A DNA stretch of 64,000 nt from Actinomucor elegans. Lineage: Eukaryota > Mucoromycota > Mucoromycetes > Mucorales > Mucoraceae. The notes under the pieces are model-generated. The model made no database searches. It saw only the letters and a program-made list of their open reading frames with translations, and had not been told where the DNA came from. The translations under genes were made by a program, and so were the position numbers. The stretch is taken from the NCBI GenBank assembly GCA_026027325.1, contig JAMSLZ010000007.1, positions 2,108,001 through 2,172,000 on the forward strand, written 5' to 3'. Positions 1-12,494 of the stretch are shown here, piece after piece; the first letter of the stretch is position 1, and the number at the start of each line of letters is the position of its first letter.

Positions 1-359
1 CAAAAAAAAAACTCATTAGCCTGAAGGGGGTAATGATTCACCCAGTTCTATTCTTAACTCACTTTTTTTTTTTTTCACAGAGAAACTTAGGGGCGATGTT
101 GGAAAGAGGGCTTACGGACTTGTTTCTCTTTTTTTTCTCTTTTTGTTTTGTTCTTCCCTCTCTCTCTGTTGATCATTTTTTTCATTTTTTGTTCTATGTT
201 AGTATTAACTAAAAATGATCTAGTTGCATAGGTTTTTTCCAAGCTTTTAAGCGCTTATTGATGATTGAATACTTGAATAAAAACCTTTTATTTACCATAC
301 AGATGGATTTGATTGGCTAACTCCAAAAGTTTTTTTTAGAGGAGACAAAGAGAGCGATA
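1..359. other. Intergenic / 5' flank of the PHD-finger gene
   Basis: No coding region is recognisable. The stretch is rich in poly-T and pyrimidine tracts (for example around 65-77 and 125-190), as is common in front of transcribed genes in AT-rich fungal genomes. The 5' flank and transcription start of the next gene probably lie here, but no clear TATA box could be fixed. Confidence 0.5.
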
Positions 360-2277
360 ATGGCTGTGGTGCCAAAAAGAAAGCGAGTAAAAAAAAAGAT
401 AGAAGAAAAAAATCCTTTTCTTTTATATTTTCAGCAGCGTTTTTTCTTCCTTTTTCTTTCTCTTTTTTACTTTCCATACATTTTTTCATAGTGTTAACCT
501 TTATCCAAACTACAAGGTACAATACAAGCAAACAAGAATATAGCGAATAGCCCTTAATGAGTAAGTAAAAGCCAACAATGGTTTTGCTAATGGACCAACC
601 AGTATTCAATAGTAGCAACTACAGCACCTGTAAGAAGCAAGCCTGTCAGTAGTGGAAGAAGAAAACAAAAGATTCCTGAACCTGTCATAGTGTCTGACGA
701 AGAGAGCGTTGAAGACGAATCGATAACAAGATGCGTCTGTGGCGAATCACGTAAATTTAAAACCACAAGTCAATGTCGTTAAACTAACTCTCCCTATAGA
801 TAGCATTGGTCTTATGGTATGCTGTGATCAATGTGAAGTATGGCAGCATTGCGAATGTATGGGTTTAGAAGAGCATGAGATTCCTGACCAATACTATTGT
901 GAACTATGTAAACCTTCTGATCACGTCGAGGTCAAGGGTTACGACAAGTATGTTCTCTTTATCAAGTTGAGCTTTCGGTCGACTTACTAACTCATTTTCA
1001 ATTGTAGAACGCGTAGATATTACAAACCCTGTTCGCCAGTGTCTACTGAGACAGTAGAAAAGAGAATACCCAAGAGAAGAACTACATTTAACAGTCGAGA
1101 AGCCTCCATTTCTCTGGAGGAAGTTTTGGCATTCAGAAATGCAATCGAACAGTCCAAGACGTATGATGCTTCTGGTATAGAAATAACGAATGGTGAAATT
1201 CAAGTACAATACGGCTCTGTTCATTCTATCGAAGAAAGTATAACTATTTTGCAAGATTATGGTAAATGATCAAGAAAGCATTATCGAAACATTTATAGCT
1301 AATCCCAAATTCTAGCAGAAGAGAATGGTAATATGGCAAAACAAGCTCGACCTAAACGAAATGGGCACTCAAAGAGAAACTTGGAAAAAGAACAAACATC
1401 GAAAACAACTGCAAAAAGTACTAGAGAAAAGAAGACTCGCCCTCGCAATAACCCCCGAAATTCTTCCTGGACAAGCAATTCAACCTTTTCCTCCTCTACT
1501 ACACACACTGTTGCCATCCCAACTGCATCATCAACGGTCACATCGGCCTCGCGTCGATCCAATCACAAAGTCGCGTCGCGTTCGCGTACATCAACTCCGC
1601 AACCCGAAGTAAAAACACCGACAAGCTGTGGCAGCCAATTATTTGAACATTTTTCACAGTCCGCTCGCGAGAACTCTCCGCCAGCAAAAGTTCGGTTACC
1701 CTCTCATCGTATGACCATTGTCGAGATGAATAGAAGAGCTAATCAAATACTAGAGTATATTTGTTCTATGCAAGTTGAGATTGCTACTTCGAAGCGTCGA
1801 CTTCGAGAGGCAGATGATGATGAAGAAGACGAAGAAGAAAGCAGAAAGCGCCGTGCGCTATTGGATGCTCAAATTAGCGAGGCTATGACCAAAGCTGCCC
1901 AACAAATCGATGATGATGAAGATAGTAAAGAAAATCGTAGACCCACACCAATTTTGATACCAGGACAGTTTGATCACGCTTCTTCTCCTTCCTCGTCACT
2001 AAGTAGTGCTAGCACAATACCTTTGGATGATGATCGTATGCTGGTCGATCATGAAAAAGGGGTGGCACAGGAAGCATTGGAAAGAATGAGAAAACCCAAG
2101 AGTGAACAATCTTCGATGGAGATTATGGATATGTTGACTAGAGAAGTTATTACATTTCAACGTCGTTTTGGGCCTTTAAGCTATGGTGGATCACTAGAAA
2201 ATACCGAGGAATATGATGGCCCACCAGTGACACGTAGTCGCGAAGGAAGATCAGCAATGATGGATCGAAACTGGTAA
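360..2277 (+). CDS. CTI6: PHD-finger protein, Cti6-like (Rpd3L/Clr6 histone deacetylase subunit candidate)
   Basis: I read five exons: 360-386, 603-750, 800-947, 1008-1261 and 1316-2277, giving 512 aa. A PHD zinc finger lies at about residues 49-95. Its ligands are visible: CVC, CCDQC, the H of VWQHC and CELC, which makes the C4HC3 pattern, and the QCEVWQH core is typical of Cti6/Bye1-type fingers. The rest is basic and disordered, with an acidic run (DDDEEDEEE) near codon 250-260. In yeasts Cti6 is a subunit of the Rpd3L deacetylase complex and links it to chromatin; that role here is by family only. The first exon (MAVVPKRKR) and its 216-nt intron are the least certain part: the frame fits exactly, but the intron is longer than the 49-60 nt of the others. 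The gene converges on the next one, with both 3' ends within about 210 bp. Confidence 0.75.
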
Positions 2278-2420
2278 CAGCCCTTGCTTATATTCTGCTT
2301 TTTTATATTTATAACCTCAATGCATAACCTTTTTTTTTAATTGTTTTATTTCATCTTTACCCTCAAAAGAACCACCTCTCCACTCACCCATTGTATATAC
2401 TTTAAAAACTTTTTCTTAAT

Positions 2421-2463
2421 AATAAAAGAATGACTTTATATATTATATACATCGGTATTTATT
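2421..2463. terminator. Back-to-back polyadenylation signals
   Basis: AATAAA is present on the plus strand at 2421-2426, about 145 bp after the stop of the PHD-finger gene. The reverse complement of AATAAA lies at 2458-2463, about 25 bp past the stop of the minus-strand gene. The two convergent genes therefore appear to share a compact 3' region. This is seen in sequence; cleavage sites are inferred. Confidence 0.45.
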
Positions 2464-2486
2464 AGACTGAATATCATATCTATTCT

Positions 2487-5400
2487 TTAATGTCTTTGAG
2501 CAAAATCACCCCAGCTCGTAGGTGAATCGTTTGTAGACTTCTTCTGAGGTTGTGGCCCAGGATGATCCAATTCACTCAAACTGAATGAAACACTTAATGG
2601 CTGTTTTGCTGGTGGTTGCTCGGCTAATTCGCTTAGACTAAACGAAATGTCCAATGGTTGTTTTGCTGGTGGTTGCTCGGTCAATTCGCTCAAACTGAAC
2701 GAAACGTCCAATGGTTGTTTTGCCGGTGGTTCATCGGCCAATTCGCTCAGACTAAACGAAACGTCCAATGGTTGCTTTGCCGGTGGTTCATCGGCAAATT
2801 CACTCAAACTCAATGAAACATTCTGCGGCTTTCTGACTGGCTCATTAGTTAGTTCGCTCATACTCAAAGATATGTTCATGGGCTGCTTTTGGAATTTTGC
2901 AAAACTAAAGTTGACTTGTACAGGTGAGCGTTTCTGTTGAGATTGTGGAGAAGATGTTTGTGATAATGCTTGTAGTGATTTGGGTGATTGAACTGCAACA
3001 GGAGCAGTGGATGGTCGTGAAATAGGTGAAGCAGTAGTAGGCGTCGATTGTTGGGAATTAGTAGGCACAGATACAGATTGCCAGGAATTAATAGGCTCTT
3101 TAGTAGGTACAAATGCAGACTGTCCAGTACCAACAGGTTCTCCTCTAACAGCTGGAGTAGGACGTGGTGAGCGAGCAGCCGGACGCGGTGAACGGACAAC
3201 AGGGCGTACTGGAGGAGCAGCAATGCTCTCGGCAAATGACTTCCACTTACTTGCATTATCTTCTACCACAGGAGGCAATTGGCTCTTCCAATCTTGCTTG
3301 GAGCGTGTTGGCTCTGTAACTACGGGCGTTGGAGTTGCGTTCCATGAAGTTTCACCGCTCCAAGAAGGAGTAGTTGATGTATCCCATGAAGCCTCAGTAT
3401 TAAAAGGTGTTCCAGATACAGGCTCTTTTGTAGCAGCAGCAGCAGTAGCAGTAGTAGTAGTAGTAGTAGTAGTAGTCCAAGAAGACACTTCAGCGGCAGG
3501 CTCTTTGTTTGCTGTAGTTGTATTCCAGCTAACTTCTCCGCCCCAGGATGATGCAGCTTCACGTTCTTCAGTTTGTTCAGTCACTGAAACAGGTATAGCT
3601 TCGCTAGCTTCTTCATCATCCTCAACTTCAGGCAATTTGGCGGTATTCCAAGCCAGAACAGCAGCTTCCTTTTGTTCTTCACTCAGCTGAGGTAATTCGG
3701 TAGAAACAGCAGGCTTAACAGGTTCTCTGTAATCATCCAATGCGCCCCAAGTGTAAGTAGGCGTAGCAGCTTTGTCTTTAACAACGGAACCTGACTGTGT
3801 TTGAGCAGGTTTATCAGAATTCTTGATATTATCCAATGAGTCCCAGCCCTGAGGTTCTTCGACAGTGGTCATTGATTGAAATTGTGTAGATTCCACAGGA
3901 GCTTTGGCAGTATTCAATGTACCCGATTCTTGAGCTGGCTCAGTAACGGGTATTGAGTCTACATTTACAGATGTCTTGGAAGATGGTACAGCATCTAAGG
4001 GTCCCCAACTTTGTGATTCTTCTGTCTTCGTAGCAGGTGTTGGGATCGATGTAGGTACTTGATATGTTTCAGTTTTGGTAGCTACAGGCTTTTCCAATGA
4101 GTCCCATGCATGCACATGCTTAATTTTTTCAACAGAAGCAGTGGCAGAGCTTTCCTTTTGAATAATTGTAGTATCTTCTTTTTGGACAACAGTTGGTCCT
4201 TCTAATGATCCCCAGGAGCTTACAGGAAGAGTTGATGATTTGCCTTCCTCGTCAATCTCTTCATAATCGGATTGATCCTCTGGTAAATCATCAGCCCATG
4301 AAAAAGAGCTGGGTATTTGTTCTTCAATAGGCTTTATAGTTGTTTCTCCAATTTTAGATGTAACTTGTTCATTTTTGGGTGGTAGTTTCATTTCATCTTT
4401 AGGCGCTATTTGTTCTGATTTGGATGTTTTTTGTTCGATTTTGGGCATTTCTTGTTCAGCTTCAAGTATGGGTTCTGGATTATTATTTACAAGTGTTGCA
4501 TCAGAGATTGCAGCCTTTTCATCAATTTGTGTTCCTTCTGCCTTGATTTCTACAGTGTAAGATGAATGGATTTAAACTATTAGTATACGAATCACAAACG
4601 TCAGGCAAGACTAACCTTTCTTGTCAGCTTCCTCGTTATCCTCAGGCGCTTTATAAGCATTCCATGCCTTAACTGCTTCCTGTACATTGGGTGTATTAGA
4701 TATATCTTCAGGTTCAGTTCTTTGTATATAGTCCTGGTATCGATTGACTTTGCTGAAGTTTTCCTTATTGTCAAATCCACCCTTACGGCCATCATTATTA
4801 TCTGAATAATGACTTTGAGGCTTTTCAAAATCTGCTCTATTCAACCGACTTTCAAAGGTACCGCGGCTTTGACGCTTCTCTTCAAAGTAGTCGCGGTTAA
4901 GTCTACCTCCACTGGGCCGTGCTTCATTCTCTTGGTAACGATCGTGACTCCATCTACCACTGTTAGTCCCATAACGATCATTGTTTCCATAACGATCATT
5001 GCTACTATATCGGCTGCCACTGTTGTGCTTGTCATTGCTGCCATAACGATTATTGCTATCATAGCGGCGGTAGCTTCGAGTTGGTGGTTCATCAGGAACT
5101 GAGGCCCATTTACTGACCATGGCCCCGTTCTTGAATGAATCAGTGCTGCTTGATACTTCAGCATTAACTACACGAGGAGACTGTTGTTTTCTTGGTGATC
5201 TAGGTGGATCACTTGGGGCAGTAGCCCATTTACTAGCCATAGCACCAGTTAGTTTTGGACTTTCGACTTTTGACTTTTCATCATTGGGCTCTTCAACTTT
5301 AGGCTTTTCAATTTTAGGCTCTTCGACTTTGGATTCTTCGACTTTAGATTTGGTTTTAGCTTCTTCGTCTTTGGCTTCCTCGACCTTGGGTTCTTCAATC

Positions 5401-5792
5401 ATAGATTTTCCAACTTTAGAGTCTTCTTCAGTCTTAGGCAGTCTTTTAATCATAAGCTCTTCGACTTTCGGGCCTTCTTCAACTTTGAGTTTCACTTCGT
5501 CTTTCATTTTGAGTGCATTCTCTTCAATTTCATGCTGCTTTACAGTTGTTTCTTCAGCGGTACTGGCAGACAAGTGTTCCCTCTTACCCTGGATTTCTTT
5601 CTTCAGAAGAGTCGAGCCTTCCTTTTGATGCGCATTGTCTACAAGGCCACTTGTTTCTAGAGTTTGATCTAATTCATCAGAAGAATCCTGATCGGGATGT
5701 AACCGATTATATTCTTCATCTTCCTCGACAATGTCTGCCCAAGATTTACCCTCGGGAATGATATTAAAAGATGACGCTGAATCGATCACCAT
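2487..5792 (-). CDS. Large disordered W/WG-repeat protein with C-terminal 20-residue tandem repeats, function unknown
   Basis: Two exons, 4616-5792 and 2487-4549, encode 1079 aa; the 66-nt intron is GT-AG. The start chosen is ATG at 5792 (MVIDSASSFN); the frame stays open upstream but reads as unlikely protein. I do not recognise a family. From the N-terminus: a short SWADI motif; lysine/glutamate repeats of the type KVEEPK; two copies of a motif containing GAM-SKWA; a stretch rich in R, N, Y, G and S (RYGSNDRYGN type) like RNA-binding low-complexity regions; then a long acidic/threonine-rich part with at least five W[GD]xL[DE] repeats (about residues 500-665) and further WGGE, SWNT and SWSGETSW motifs. 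About six units of a 20-residue repeat around SFSLSEL follow (about 945-1060), and the protein ends in a SWGDF motif. The pattern resembles scaffolds of RNA-protein granules or Argonaute-hook proteins, which is inference only. Confidence 0.75.
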
Positions 5793-7039
5793 GGTAGCAA
5801 AAAAATAAGAAAAAGTGAATAAACAGAGCAAGACAAAGGTTAATGGCAATAAATAGCCGTGGAGTTTGAAATTAGGTATTATAACATCGTATGGATGAAA
5901 AGGAGGCAAAAGAAAGGTGATATTCAAATGAGGCATTCTTTTCATGCTGGTAATAAGTATTCCTTGTACTAGAAGATGGGTAAGAGGGAAAAAGAGATGA
6001 CAAGAAAAGTTGATGATCATCTTTCTGTATGTTTTATAGTATGACATATAGTTATGTATTTTGCTTTTTTTGGGAGTCAAGAGAGTTGCTTTATCACTTG
6101 TTACGTCAGTGAAAACTGTGCCGTCTCGTCTTTACCACAGCTTAATTGAACAACAGTTCACATTTTATCTAGGTGAGTAATAGGTATACTGATAAAAAAA
6201 AACAAGATACTTTAGGTAGCCAAATTCAAATTTTACATCATCCCTTAGCTCCTTGAAACCTCTGAAAGACGACGATGAAATAAGCGCTTTGTCCGAAGAA
6301 AAAAGTTCATTAATGTAAATTTCGTGTCTTTCCGTCATACTCTAATAATAAAGATCAATTATAAGAGCAGTGTGAAAATTGGTGATACTCTATAGCAATA
6401 TTTCAATTTAGAACTACAACAGCCAAAAAAAAACTGAATGATCAAACACCATAAATTGATCATCAACAGATCATTTAATTCAAGAAAAATAGGAATCGAT
6501 CGAAGGTTTTAGCAGATGCAACGACTCATTCTGATCATAGAGTAATCTATAGGTATGACATTTGATTGAAATTGCCTAAGAGATCTATAGATCAATAGAT
6601 GTAGCTGCCATGCAATGTATGCAATTAAATGGTAAAAATTAATATCAGAATCTATTCATTGCTTTTATTAAACTGATGTTTTAGTAGATGCAGCTATTCA
6701 TTCTGAACTTGTCCGACTAGCTGAACATGACAATTGACAGAGATTTATCGGCAGATCTGGAGGAGTTGAAAGTGGGATGTTTATTATAGTATGTACTGAG
6801 GAACCTCTCAGGATTTTTTTTAAATGTCCGCGTGCAAAAAAATAGGACATAACTGCTCCTCTTTTCTACAGCCACACCCAATTGATCTCCATACACTTTT
6901 TGGAACATGGATTTCCTCAAAACCCAGCTTTTTATTCATGAGGTAATTGTTTGCTCAAGGAGCTAGCTAGGATACCGAGGACTTACAATGGAAAAGGTTC
7001 ACATACCTATTTAAATAAAAGAAAAAAAAAAACTCCAGT
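5793..7039. other. Intergenic, with degraded repeat fragments
   Basis: The first 300 bases are the probable promoter side of the minus-strand gene ending at 5792. No further gene is supported. Around 6500-6535 and 6680-6706 lie two related fragments (TTTTAGCAGATGCAA.. and GTTTTAGTAGATGCAG.., each followed by TCATTCTGA) that also occur at about 17.5 and 55.9 kb. AGATCTATAG-type motifs are also present near 6580. Confidence 0.4.
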
Positions 7040-7328
7040 TTAATATTTTGTGGGACCTCATTTGGCTTTTATTACTGCTTGGCGCTGACCTTGTATACTG
7101 ATAACTGAACGCTCTACTAGGTAGACGCTCGGATTCTTCCATTCTTCTTTGATAATTGCCTCCAATTCTTTAATATTTTTTTAAATTGGCCCTCATTTTA
7201 ACTGTCTGAAGTGGGGACTCTGGACGGACTAGTATCCAAATCCGCAGATTTGATGTAATTCGTTTTATCACCCTACGTATCCACCAGTATGGTACGAGGC
7301 ACCATTTTCTTGAGATATGAAATCTCTA

Positions 7329-7362
<34 letters not shown>

Positions 7363-8010
7363 CAACCATCTTTTTGAATCAAGGATAGAGACTGTTTGCC
7401 AAAGTGTTGATATGTTCGACCTGATTTAATGTGTCATCATCGACAGCTCTGGGCCCAAGTCCGCCAAACCAAAAGCAACACCAAATCATCACACCAGCAC
7501 TGTTCCACTTCACTGCTGGAACTCTGTTCTTTTTGGTATATATTTCATCAATCTTATGTAGCACTCTGGTTCCTCCATCAGCTCCTATCATTGAAAAAAG
7601 CGACACATCGGACCAAACTACACTTTTCCACTAATGTGGCATCCAATTAACGTGTTCACGAGCCTAGTGTAGTCTTTTCTTCATACAGTCCTCAATTAAA
7701 TTAAGCTTATGGGTTGTGAAATAAAAACTAAAGCCAGACCCTTCACATAAGCGAGGATAGTGTTTCTACAGGCTTCAACTTCCATCGTTTTTAAATCATG
7801 CTTCAACTAATCATAGGTGGAAAAAGAAGAGTTTTTTTTTATAAATGCCTCTCAACCCTTTCATTAATCTTGTTGGTTGCTCCTGGTTGCTTTAGAAGCA
7901 ATGAACTATTAGTGTGTGATTTATTCTCTTAACGATACCCTGAATTGTGGACCTGGGTAGTTCGATTATGGTCGATATCTCACTGAGAGAATACCAGTTT
8001 TTCCTAGGTA
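7040..8010 (-). mobile_element. Decayed Tc1/mariner-type transposase (pseudogene)
   Basis: Fragments of a transposase read on the minus strand in the expected order. Near 7925-7998 there is a helix-turn-helix-like stretch (LSEISTIIELPRSTIQGI). At 7379-7606 an open piece contains VMIWCCFWFGGLGP followed by a VDDDTLNQ segment, the family's V-M-W-G-C-F catalytic neighbourhood. At 7040-7085 the C-terminus QAVIKAK-stop-GPTKY matches the common Tc1 ending, with TGA in place of a glycine codon. The total span of about 970 bp fits a full transposase. Frames shift between the pieces and a T32 tract at 7331-7362 interrupts the coding order, so the element is dead. Terminal repeats could not be defined. 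Confidence 0.75.
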
Positions 8011-10267
8011 AAAAAAAAAATAACAGCTTAGGACTTTTATTATTTGCGTTGCATATACGGGCCATAGTTTGTATTTGGTAAATCTATTAAAAGCATGTTT
8101 AATTGATTGGTAGAATGAAGAAAAGAAGACGTTTAATTCAAACTTGATAGGATTAATTTAGCCCAACGAAGAAAACGCAAAAATCGTTACAATTAAAGAC
8201 AAGGATTTTCTTTAGACATCTAATACATAAAAAGAAACGATTTATAAGTTAGATTTTTCATATAGAGCCTTGAAAGATATAGCACTTCTGAATAAGAAAT
8301 TAACTAGATTCTATTCTAATTAAGAAAGCCGGCATTAACAGTCTGAAGACTTTTGCATAAGAACTTTTAAACAGGTATTTGTATGAGTGCATAAAAATCA
8401 ATGCTTGTATATACATAAAATTATGTAGAGTATTACATGTGAGTGTTATAAACATGTGTCTGAACTCGCTATTATTAATATACTATTTATGTGCCGTAAA
8501 GACTTTATGAAAAAAGCAATATAGAATTGAAAAAGCGAAAAAATAATAGAATTATACAAAGATTCATTAGAAGATAGTAAAATAGTGGATATATTGTTAG
8601 ACTCGAAAGTGATTATATTATTTGTACTTTAACTATACCCTATTTATTTTGTTTCCTTTAAAATAATAACACTATCGGCAAATTAGAGAAATGATGATGA
8701 CGACGAACTACTTGGATCTAATGTTTTCACCAATGTTTCGCTAACCAGGGATCAATAAACACTTCGTATGGTAAATAATAATTAATTGTACATAATAAAA
8801 AAGCAAAAGCATCAATGTTAAAACAAAATGAAGCAACAGTATGTATTCAAGCAGTGGATAAATTATATTAACTTTTAAATCTTTTAAAAGGCTCCTGTTG
8901 TATGTTTTATTGCCTTTGTGAGATTTCTTCTGATATTGCAATTACGCTTGATTTGTTTGAATTGAAAGTTTCCGAACAATTAAGTTAAGGTGGTAATTTA
9001 CTTTGCTAATTAGATAAATTAAAACAAACCAGCTGTCTCTACCAAAACCAATGCCAATCCTCTTACAACAGAGGCTTGAATTCTGAAAGGGAATTAACTT
9101 TATTAGATATAGTTAACCCTCAAAAAAGAGAAAAAAAAGCTCTACTGCTACTTCTATATCATCCATCTAATGAATGATCAATGGAAATAAATTTGTACAT
9201 CATATTTTTTCGTCGATTAACATCGTTTTCAATTGAGTATGCATAACACATTCTTCTCATTGGCAGAGTCTATCGATTGGAGGGTACAGAGAAATTTCAG
9301 GACATTCATTGTTTTCTTCAAGAGCAGCCATATGAGAAACTACTTCTCGATAATGGGTTATCAATGGGAGCAAAGAAAGGAGCTAATGGTGTTCCTGTTG
9401 AGTTGAAATAATCCGTGAGCTTCGCTCATTCACCTCCTTTTGACAAACGGTGGATAATACCTGAAGAGAGAAGCTTGTATAGAATTGACAAGCCATCAAT
9501 TTGTGCAGCTGCATTAAGTAACGCGGAAACTTTATCATCTTAATTAATATTGAGCTGGATTGAACAGTAAATTCTGCTATAGGGAATATGTAGTCGTAAC
9601 TCACCAAGTTAGCATTTTGCAGAGGCGTCTTTGAACTGATTGTTCATTGCCATAAGTGAAAGAAAACTCAATGTAATTCTGTCAGTTGTTAGGCCTCAAG
9701 GTTTTCTCTCTCTTAAGGATACAGGTACAGCAGCTGAGTATTCATCTTAATTCATAATAAAAGAATTTTCTACAATGTTTGGTGATGTGCCTGCAATAGA
9801 CCTTATATATATATTTCAGTTCCATTTATTTTGGTCGTTATAGTTTCATTCAAAGGTTTGTACGTAACAGTGTTAGAGATCATCTACAGGCGAGCACAAA
9901 TTGACGTGTATTACTTCATCCGTAATTTTGCCTGTGCGATCTACATTAAACAAAAAACTGAATTTTTGCATCTGTAAAGTCAGCATGTCCCCCCCCCAAG
10001 TGATCATCAAAGATATAAAAAGAAGGGCCCGGTAAAAACAGAAAACAGTCGAGTGATCCGAGCTGAACAGGGTACCGAGGACGATGTACTTACATATCAG
10101 GTCGTGTCACGTATTGCGAAGAATCTGTGCCATTGTGAAGCCGGCAGTAAATGTGCAATTCTTCTGGTAGGAGTAGTTTGTGTTAGATATTTTCATCAAA
10201 CACCATACCAAAACTGAATATCTAGGTAATTATATAATTATTATTAATAATGATGAGTGTCTCAAAT

Positions 10268-10301
<34 letters not shown>

Positions 10302-11144
10302 TTGCAACATCTATCTGTAGTCAATCTTGTTTGCTGTGTTACAATAGAGTCGCTAATGAGCTTGTATATAATGTTGACAGTAAAACCTAGTATCAGAACC
10401 AATGGTAGGAAGCAATCAGAAAGTCTAAATGCTTCTACCAAAAAAGGTTCGTTAGATCTGCAATGAAAACATGAGATATTAGTTAGCGGCAAATGCTCAA
10501 AATGTGAAATAAAAAATTCGGATAGCGCTTTAATCTCACTTTTTAGAATAAAATACTATATACAAAGGGGCTGGCTTATAAGAGTTTCTATAAAATAAAG
10601 TGATACAATGGGTGGTGTTAGGAGCATTAGGTATTCCATTCATATCAAGGACTCATCATTATTAAAAGGCTGTTTTTGAATGTTTTATAAATGCAGCCAT
10701 AATTCGAGTATTTGGTATTTAAAAGTGTTCAAAAATATTCACGACTAAAGTGATTGGCGCGACGGAGCTGAAACAGTAAATGATGATGATAATGATTGTA
10801 GTCTTGGAAATGCGTCCTACCCTACATAATTCATGCGACATTATCCCATTGTTATACTACAGATTGAAAATGTTGAATATACTATTCAATTGAGCGTTTG
10901 TTCCTTAAATTTCATTGCCTTTTTTTTTTTTTCTCTGTCTGTTCAAATAATGCCAAGCAATGACAATAAAATGTCAAGCAAATGGTTGAAATGAATAAGT
11001 TTATTAAATGTTGTGTATATAGTAAAAAAAAAAGGAAAAAAGCGAAAACTATGAATTAACTGTAAAAGAAGGAAAGATGTTATACTATTATAGATAAAAG
11101 CACAAAAAAAAAGAAAGATTAGAGATAAATATACTATATACTAC
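8011..11144. other. Gene desert
   Basis: No gene is supported in these 3.1 kb; all open frames are short and of biased composition. Notable sequence: a run of nine C's near 9990-9999, a poly-A tract at 10270-10298, and a short stretch around 10055-10095 (GAGCTGAACAGGGTACCGAG) resembling one at about 6960-6990 (GAGCTAGCTAGGATACCGAG), perhaps parts of the same old repeat. The last 200 bases before 11145 are the 3' flank of the next minus-strand gene. Confidence 0.4.
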
Positions 11145-12402
11145 TTAAAAGCCAGAAACAAAAACAAGTTCTTGGAAACAAAAGCCTTCAACCGTGGTCT
11201 TTTCATCACCAATCGTGATTTCAGCTGTGGTTTTATCAAGCCATTGATAGATATAAGGCTTCACAATCAACGATTGAACGAGTTTACGAATGAAATAGGG
11301 AATTTCTGCCAAGACATCAATTTTGTCAATCAAATTCTTGGGCTCAGAAATCATCACAATAGAAACATCCTTGGCGTCTTGGCCTTCTTGCTTGATGGTC
11401 TTGCCCTTCCAAGTCATCTTGACCTTTTGAGGGATATCGTATTCCGTCTCTTCATCCTTTTTCATATCCATCAATTCCACAGCGTTATCAATTGAGACAC
11501 ACACCAGTTTGTCATTCAAGACAAGCGAACCTTGGTTGATATTGACAGATCCATATTGCTTGGTGGTTTGGAACTGCATCATGGCAATGGAAGCTTTATC
11601 GGAATGGAAATTGACAAAGTTCCAGTTAGAAGCAATCAATTGAGGTTGCATACCTTGAATTGCATGAATGAAGATACCATCACCTTCCATTTCATGAATC
11701 TTTTGGTTTACAATAAAGGTGCCCTTGGCAGCGCAACGAGGCCAGAACTTGTGCGACACGAAACCTGCGGCCGAGGCTTTATCACCACCCAAGTAAGTCT
11801 TGCCTTCACCTACTTTAAAACCTTTATCAACACGCTCAAAATCCAATGAGACCACCAACTCGGGGTGCGTGATGTTGATTTTGTAGAGCTTTTGTTCAGC
11901 ATCGAGTTGGATATTGAAAAAGTCAGTTTTGACAGAGCGTTTATCAGCAGAAAGCTCAAATTTGGTCATGTTGATGTTCTTGAACACACTTGTGTTGCTG
12001 ACAGGATCATAGAATCTACAAGTAAACGAGATGGTAGGGTTCCAAAGACTATTCAATATAAAATTAGCACGATGGCCCAGAAAACTTTGTCTAATGCATA
12101 CCCAATGTTGGAATGAATCAATTGAACAAACGCGAAACCACCGGTTCTGGTAGTGATATAAAAGACTTGGTTTTCAGTAGAAGATCCAGAGGCCAGAGTC
12201 CAGTCGAGATCGTGATCATCAAGTGCGGTATAAGCTTGGCCATCCGTGATGGTATCAGCGACGGTTTTGATAGAATCGACGGTCGTACCTAAGCCGGTAA
12301 CGTTGGAGACAGTACTAGAGAGTTGAGAAACTGTAGATCGCAAGTATTAATCATGTGCAAAAACATTTGTATAAAAATAAAAACCTTACACCAAGATGAC
12401 AT
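11145..12402 (-). CDS. SVF1: Svf1-like survival factor (Svf1 family, lipocalin-type fold)
   Basis: Three exons, 12390-12402, 12102-12330 and 11145-12048, encode 381 aa. The first exon is only 13 nt (ATG plus three codons and one base), joined by GT-AG introns of 59 and 53 nt. The protein begins MSSWFSQL and contains the family landmarks: D-W-T in the first third, TRTGGFAFVQLIHSNIG, LWNPTISFTCRFYDP and the C-terminal GFCFQELVFVSGF. Svf1 proteins form a double lipocalin-like barrel; in yeast Svf1 protects against oxidative and cold stress and has been linked to ceramide movement between ER and Golgi. Length is close to the fission yeast relative and shorter than the budding yeast one. Two further minus-strand genes lie upstream in the same orientation, but spacing of 0.8 kb argues for separate promoters. 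Confidence 0.85.
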
Positions 12403-12461
12403 TATTGAAACAAGATGAAAAGAAAAAGCAGAATTCAATTTTTCTTGTGAGGTTGCACTGA

Positions 12462-12494
<33 letters not shown>

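Noticed and set aside
3007..3690. Open frames on the plus strand opposite the W-repeat gene
   Set aside because: Antisense shadow of a repetitive low-complexity coding region; runs of V/G come from trinucleotide repeats read backwards.
4809..5761. Plus-strand frames rich in T, S, I opposite exon 1 of the W-repeat gene
   Set aside because: They mirror the KVEEPK and RYGSND repeats on the coding strand and have no domain.
6717..6920. Minus-strand 67-codon frame near the Tc1 relic
   Set aside because: No clear transposase signature; it lies outside the recognised C-terminal end of the element.
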